A stretch of 64,000 bases of DNA from Sphingomonas aurantiaca (lineage in GTDB: Bacteria; Pseudomonadota; Alphaproteobacteria; Sphingomonadales; Sphingomonadaceae). Where the stretch lies: NCBI RefSeq assembly GCF_003050705.1, contig NZ_QAOG01000005.1, forward strand, positions 275,062 to 339,061. Direction: 5' to 3'. Numbering within the stretch: the first letter of the stretch is position 1; each line of letters starts with the position of its first letter. Positions 59,101 to 64,000 of this stretch are shown one piece after another. The position numbers were made by a program, and so were the translations under genes. The notes below the pieces were generated by a model, which was given only the letters and a program-made list of their open reading frames with translations, searched no databases and was not told the origin of the DNA.

Positions 59101-59296
59101 CGACGGCGGTCGCGGGCGCTATTCGGTCATCCCGATCGCGCGCGGCCATGAGACCGAATGGCTTGATCCGGCCGGCTTCCAGCTTGCTGTGACGGTCGAT
59201 CCGCGGCTTGGGCGGGTCAATCGGTTTCGCAGCGATTTCGAGCTGCGCGTGGGGGGTGGCCAAGCGTCGGTCGAGCGGGTTTTCCGCCCGGGTTGA
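56141..59296 (+). CDS. Hachiman HamB-like SF2 helicase
   Basis: 1051 residues from ATG 56141 (frame is open to 56126). Helicase motifs: Walker A TPTGSGKT at 311-318, DEAH at 421-424, ATATLTEGVNLP, and the motif VI segment AGRAGRPG at about 717-724. The Ski2/Hel308-like spacing fits HamB. The N-terminal 300 residues and the C-terminal 300 have no recognisable domain by eye. It is cotranslated with the nuclease gene. Together they would form one effector complex for antiphage defence. Confidence 0.75.
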   Translation: MPERDADRLALADEVRQSLGIENELTRPQARAYVRCLQTTWQVPTIAWGERESVQQLSDARRLLHAAHIFRSIEGPGSTRAIDCFRRTGEILEWLSRADDGIRRIVPIELLAAAAYQLGGLPAMATGLLAEIDSEHDGVQLYAAFLQANFDQVLRRAAQFWRANGDLTGRGAGRFLLDAMAGEDAERGVSWAFTVELIRSLGLVADCLRRGDDVRLETAMAKLHALDAMAARTFSDDAALVVGLLRQVADGFIAASIYKPLRALAALRPEREGKLLTYAREQFSRGRGILWVSQIHGLDRLLNETSFALCTPTGSGKTLVANMAIIKELLLRERDTALGPLALYIVPSRALAGEVEAKLSAELRGDVIVTGLYGGADWGITDYWLTSEEPVVLIVTVEKAEALLRYLGALLTARLALLIVDEAHQVVPEPTEVVRVSFSDHNNRSIRLETLVSRVLSQRPDVVRIALTAVAGGASGPVARWIEGRADAQAVGVRYRSTRQVIGVLEARPGAPGQILLDLMNGRRLYLRGEEDPVYLPLRFAPMPQLKAQWRNSLNRYNCLNVLWTALHLVEEDQRILISVAQEPEQTMRWFKEALELEAWQALVGFTPPTDDLLARYGEARAACLDYCGPDSFELFLLERGIATSHGQMPQRLRRLMIEMIDKKICAITVATATLTEGVNLPFDLIFLTSLKRRSWDAAKEEQIITRFSTSEFRNLAGRAGRPGAARGIEGMTLVALPRDISSTAAGDERTQRRQMREREQDYDILREQLLIEEQDADAVDGPLALLLDRIWTQANRLLGVQPDDFLEWLEKTAPGAVSEDAGTGSTDDRARLADVMDELDGVVLTALEEIARIEETEMTRPRAEEALKALWATTFTAVSAAREAWLEAAFIKRGVGVVETIYPDPAERRRLYHYGFTPLVGRRFDAVAAKIRAIIAGANGYGDLDATARIDVFESIGALLQGDRGFGFRVRPAAALLDTQARLTGTDGGRGRYSVIPIARGHETEWLDPAGFQLAVTVDPRLGRVNRFRSDFELRVGGGQASVERVFRPG

Positions 59297-59926
59297 ACCG
59301 CGGGTGGCGCGCCCGGTGTGACCCGCGACATCTCTCCCCGCGATCCTCGTGACGTTGACGGGGATGATCAACGCGAACTGAAGGATTGGCAGAATTCGGA
59401 TTAGGTCGCGTGGTCCGTGAACGACCGGGATTAGGACGCACAGCTGTCGGCCGGCGACGTCTGAACGACATGCCGCTTACGCCATCTCAGCACCCGAAAG
59501 CGGACCGGCTGCAATCCACCAGGGAGTGACCTCCGGCCTTTGCCCCGCCACCTGAACGAATGGCAGCTTACAGCGACGGGCCGCCCGAAAACGGACGGGC
59601 CGCTATCCACCAGGAACCGGCCCTTCGCCACCCTGCCCCACCTTCTGAACGAACGTCCGTTTACGTGGATCGCTGCCCGATAGCGGACAGGCCGCTTTCC
59701 ACCAAAAACGGCCTTTCCGCTTCCAAATTTCGAGCGCTCGCACCGCCGCTGTATCGTGCGCGCGTTTCACGTGCGTAGGTTCCTCGATCCTTTTGCACTA
59801 GATCCTTCGTTGGTGCTGCGAGACTCGGGTTCGACGATGTTGAAGGCGTGCTGATCAATGGCGGGCAGGCGCATTTAATCAATCGTCAGCATATGCCGAG
59901 TCAGGCTCCGTGGACGAACGGAGACA
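59297..59926. other. Long intergenic region with triple tandem repeat
   Basis: 629 bp, no gene supported. Its main content is the tandem repeat at 59461-59730. Confidence 0.6.
59461..59730 (-). repeat. Three diverged tandem units of about 90 bp
   Basis: Units begin at 59461, 59552 and 59645, each starting CTGAACGA and carrying CCCGA-A-CGGAC-GGC and a TCCACCA segment at matching spacing. They resemble the reverse complement of the dispersed repeat core. Confidence 0.85.
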
Positions 59927-60934
59927 ATGATGGATACGATCGGCAATAACAACGCTGGCGTAAAGGAGCCGACGACGTCGGCGAAGCTGATGAAGACGGC
60001 TGCAAGCATCGCCTACGCCTACTTGTGCAACGCCTTCGACGATGCTCAAAATGACCCGTGTATCGACTATCGGCTGACGGACCGAATTGCCGCCGGCATT
60101 GCGCGCCAGATCGACGACGGCGCTGTACATGCGGCGAGCACGCTGGATGGCGCGCGGATGGTGCTGGCATCGTGGTGCATGACGATCGAGGAAATACGCG
60201 ACGATCCGGAGCAGCCGGCCACTGGGCAAAGCGCCCATCTCGCTCATACGATAGCTACCGCACTAGGTGTACCGCACCTGCTACGCGGTACGACCTACAA
60301 TTCGCGTAATTACGATGTTCGCAACTGCGTGGTGTCGGCGGCACTGCTGCAGGCGATGTTCGACGGCGATACGTGGCTCGACCGGGAACTGGCCGGGGTG
60401 GCAGGCCTGCCAGACAGCGGTTCCGCGGACCAGCGCGCACTTGCTGCGCGCACGGCTGATGTGGCAGCCGGTCGCATCATCGCGCCCTCGTCTTGCTCGG
60501 ATGGCGAGTGGTGGCGGCGCGCTGATGCAGCAGAGCGCGATGCATCGACGCGTCTCTTCCCACAGAAGAACTTCGAACGGGTGCTTGAGCCGTTGCTGTT
60601 GGAAGAGTTGACGTCCACCGGCATAGCTCAGCTGGACCGACTAAGCTCAATGAAGACGTCAAAAAGCCGCGCGAACAGCTGGGAAGAGCAGGCTGCAAAT
60701 CTGACGATCCAGTACATCTGCGATACGGTGAGCCAGCGTGGCTGGCGCATGCAGCTCAAAGGCCTCACAGGCGCGGCAGGCCGCCACTTCGATGCCATGG
60801 CGGCTGGAGAGGAACACGCAGCGACGGTCGTCGACAGCGCGCGCATGATTCTCATCAACTGGGCGGTTGGATGCGACCGCACTGCCTCAGCCGGAGATGT
60901 CCGAATCCTCATGGTAACCCAGGAGCGCGCGTAG
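59927..60934 (+). CDS. Unknown protein with an internal duplication
   Basis: 335 residues, no signal peptide. The N-terminal part (TSAKLMKTAASIAYAYLCNA ... STLDGARMVLASWCM) and the C-terminal part (SWEEQAANLTIQYICDTVSQ ... VVDSARMILINWAVGCD) share the same helical pattern with a conserved ARM-L--W, so the protein looks like two related modules around a linker. I do not recognise a family. It sits between the helicase and the recombinase and may be cargo of the element. Confidence 0.55.
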   Translation: MMDTIGNNNAGVKEPTTSAKLMKTAASIAYAYLCNAFDDAQNDPCIDYRLTDRIAAGIARQIDDGAVHAASTLDGARMVLASWCMTIEEIRDDPEQPATGQSAHLAHTIATALGVPHLLRGTTYNSRNYDVRNCVVSAALLQAMFDGDTWLDRELAGVAGLPDSGSADQRALAARTADVAAGRIIAPSSCSDGEWWRRADAAERDASTRLFPQKNFERVLEPLLLEELTSTGIAQLDRLSSMKTSKSRANSWEEQAANLTIQYICDTVSQRGWRMQLKGLTGAAGRHFDAMAAGEEHAATVVDSARMILINWAVGCDRTASAGDVRILMVTQERA

Positions 60935-61015
60935 CACGCGCTGGGACACGTCGGTCTCGCGCACCTGAGCGCCCGCAACGAGCCACAGCTGCGCCCGCAG
61001 GCGCTGCACGATCAG

Positions 61016-61660
61016 GTGCGCGATGCGGCGCGGCGCGCTGTATCGGCAAATCGTGGCACCAAACTCGATCTTGATCTGCACCGCTTCAACGACTCGTTGG
61101 TCGACGGCCAAATCGCTGCAAGCAGCCGTCTCGCCGTACAGCGCGCAGCGGACCGTGGCTTCGCGCACCCGCAAGGCGGTACTGCGACAGATCCGGTGAG
61201 GTGGTTGGAGCGCCAGGCCCGCGAAGACTTGATCAGCGCCGCGCTCAAACAGGCCGTGTCGGCACTGCAGAAATGCCGAACCCATTATGCTCGACCGGCG
61301 CCGCCAATAATCTATCTTGGTGCTCACGGCCGCGCCGGTTTCGAGCCGAAGGAACTTGCCGCGTTCGAGCCACAGGTCGCGCATTCGGGCGAGCGAGTGC
61401 GGTTCCACTCGTCCCAGATCGACGCCGACGGTGCGATGACCACAGCGGAAACGCTCGCGCTCCGCGGATCGGGAGGCCGCCTTATCGCGCGGTACCGGGT
61501 GGACGGTGATGGCCGTGATTACCGCGATGAGGATTTGATCCGCCTCGGTCGTCGGCATGCTGATGGCCGCGCCTTGTTCGACCGTGCAACGTGGACCCCA
61601 CCAAAGACGAAGTTGAGCCTGATGGCGACGCGAGCCATGAACGGCGGCATGGGGATGTGA
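61016..61660 (+). CDS. Unknown protein (possibly 5'-truncated)
   Basis: 214 residues from a GTG at 61016. The same frame stays open back to 60935 and reads protein-like (LAHLSARNEPQLRPQALHDQ), so the true start may be earlier or lost. Helical, rich in A, R and D. The C-terminus is PPKTKLSLMATRAMNGGMG. No family recognised. Ahead of the recombinase, so probably part of the mobile element. Confidence 0.4.
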   Translation: MRDAARRAVSANRGTKLDLDLHRFNDSLVDGQIAASSRLAVQRAADRGFAHPQGGTATDPVRWLERQAREDLISAALKQAVSALQKCRTHYARPAPPIIYLGAHGRAGFEPKELAAFEPQVAHSGERVRFHSSQIDADGAMTTAETLALRGSGGRLIARYRVDGDGRDYRDEDLIRLGRRHADGRALFDRATWTPPKTKLSLMATRAMNGGMGM

Positions 61661-61905
61661 CGCTATCGGACCGGCGGCCGATTTCGGCTGCTGGTCCTGC
61701 GTTTTCGGCCACGACTCGCGTGGGTTGATCGATGCTTTTTTCGTTTGGGCTGTTGGATGGCACACCATCCCCGCCTTACTCCGCCGCTCCTCCCTGCCGA
61801 ACCTGCCCGCCAGAAGGCGGCACTGGCGCTGGCACGGCTGCTTGCGCGCGACCTCGCCCGGACTCATCTTGGCGAGCACAGCCGCACCGACACGGAGATG
61901 TAGTG

Positions 61906-63597
<1,692 letters not shown>

Positions 63598-63678
63598 ACA
63601 TTCGCGTTAGCGAAGGGGTATGAGACAATTGTGAATGGGTTTTGAATTCGTGTGTTTGCATGTCGCACGGGCTTCAAT

Positions 63679-63794
63679 GCCTGGCGACGACCTACTCTTC
63701 CATCGCTTGAGCGATAGTACCATTGGCGCAGTCGGGTTTCACGGCCGAGTTCGGAATGGGATCGGGTGGGACACCGACGCTATAGCCACCAGGC
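63679..63794 (-). rRNA. rrf: 5S ribosomal RNA
   Basis: About 116 nt. Helix I ends pair (GCCTGGTGGC with GTCGCCAGGC), and the interior has CCCATTCCGAACTCGGCCGT and TGGTACTATCGC as in alphaproteobacterial 5S. Confidence 0.95.
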
Positions 63795-63833
63795 AATGGA
63801 GCCGGTGCGACATGCGTACGTGAATATCTGGGT

Positions 63834-63867
63834 CCCTCGAGCGTCGCCTTGCGGCGAAGCTTGAGGG
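63834..63867. other. Hairpin in the 23S-5S spacer
   Basis: CCCTCGAGCGTCGCC pairs imperfectly with GGCGAAGCTTGAGGG around a TTGC loop. Position fits a pre-rRNA processing stem. Confidence 0.55.
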
Positions 63868-63908
63868 TTTTAAAATCGATACCGTGCAAGGTTTGTAGTG
63901 TGTTCGAC

Positions 63909-63935
63909 CAATCCCTCGACGGCGAGGGGATTGGC
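63909..63935. other. Second spacer hairpin
   Basis: CCAATCCCTCG pairs with CGAGGGGATTGG (one bulged G). Part of the 23S-5S spacer; the 23S gene itself lies beyond 64000. Confidence 0.55.
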
Positions 63936-64000
63936 AATCTGGCGTCGTCTTAATCATCCGCACTATCGTCTGACGTGCTGGGCGAACCCAGTGTTGTCAT

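Noticed and set aside
59461..59730. Possible CRISPR array
   Set aside because: Only three units of about 90 bp, diverged along their whole length, no spacers and no cas genes.

Overview
The window reads as chromosomal DNA of a sphingomonad (Sphingomonas or a close alphaproteobacterial relative). This rests on high GC, three large TonB-dependent receptors, HWE/HisKA_2-type kinases, BLUF and LOV photoreceptors, an alphaproteobacterial GTTC-N7-GTTC SOS box, and an rRNA operon tail with 5S rRNA and initiator tRNA. No database search was run. Family names come from motifs read in the translations.

Layout. 1-2.4 kb: the start of a Tat-exported DUF1349-type protein, a TetR regulator with a perfect 18-bp palindrome between them, and an ATP-grasp enzyme. 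2.5-9.4 kb: a signalling block with a small DUF6966-like gene between direct repeats, a single-domain response regulator, an HWE-type kinase, a BLUF protein, a large hybrid kinase coupled to a frameshifted VOC gene, and a GAF protein. 9.4-13.5 kb: a decaying area with a fragment of the nearby dnaJ-like gene, an alpha/beta hydrolase and a GH15 glucosidase fused tail to tail by a deletion that truncated both, an SDR gene and the intact J-domain gene. 13.8-18.3 kb: a secreted DUF885 protein, a LOV-PAS histidine kinase and a divergent response regulator. 18.5-22 kb: a second frameshifted VOC gene, a LysR/aldo-keto reductase divergent pair and a broken FAD oxidoreductase. 22-23.8 kb: an SOS-controlled dinB-alkB operon. 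24-36 kb: a TonB receptor with an exported M20 peptidase; an RBBP9-like protein; a desaturase overlapping a PhnD-like binding protein; a convergent def-like/APC permease/TauD-type dioxygenase operon; another TonB receptor. 36.2-40.1 kb: a three-subunit PaoABC-type molybdenum aldehyde oxidoreductase. 40.4-45.1 kb: a nonsense-mutated small gene and a YfiR-like/TonB receptor/chemoreceptor operon. 45.3-47.2 kb: a TetR/GST divergent pair with two operators, and a VOC protein.

47.3-63.5 kb is accessory DNA that looks like a defence island. It holds an AT-rich orphan gene; a protein with an effector-associated-like N-terminus and a PD-(D/E)XK nuclease; a DUF2971 protein with a zinc ribbon; a tightly overlapped minus-strand operon of an unknown helical protein, a QueC-like enzyme, an XRE+ImmA/IrrE protease and a PIN protein; a divergent Hachiman-like nuclease/helicase pair; a protein with an internal duplication; and a large serine recombinase. 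The recombinase gene runs into the 3' end of the initiator tRNA gene, which marks the likely insertion site. 5S rRNA and the start of the 23S-5S spacer close the window.

The best candidate for an undescribed system is the four-gene QueC-like/ImmA/PIN operon (50,973-54,721). It combines a nucleobase-chemistry enzyme with a toxin-antitoxin-like module and lies back to back with the nuclease-helicase pair. A second theme is a family of short intergenic repeats, most copies in one orientation, found in at least 14 intergenic regions.
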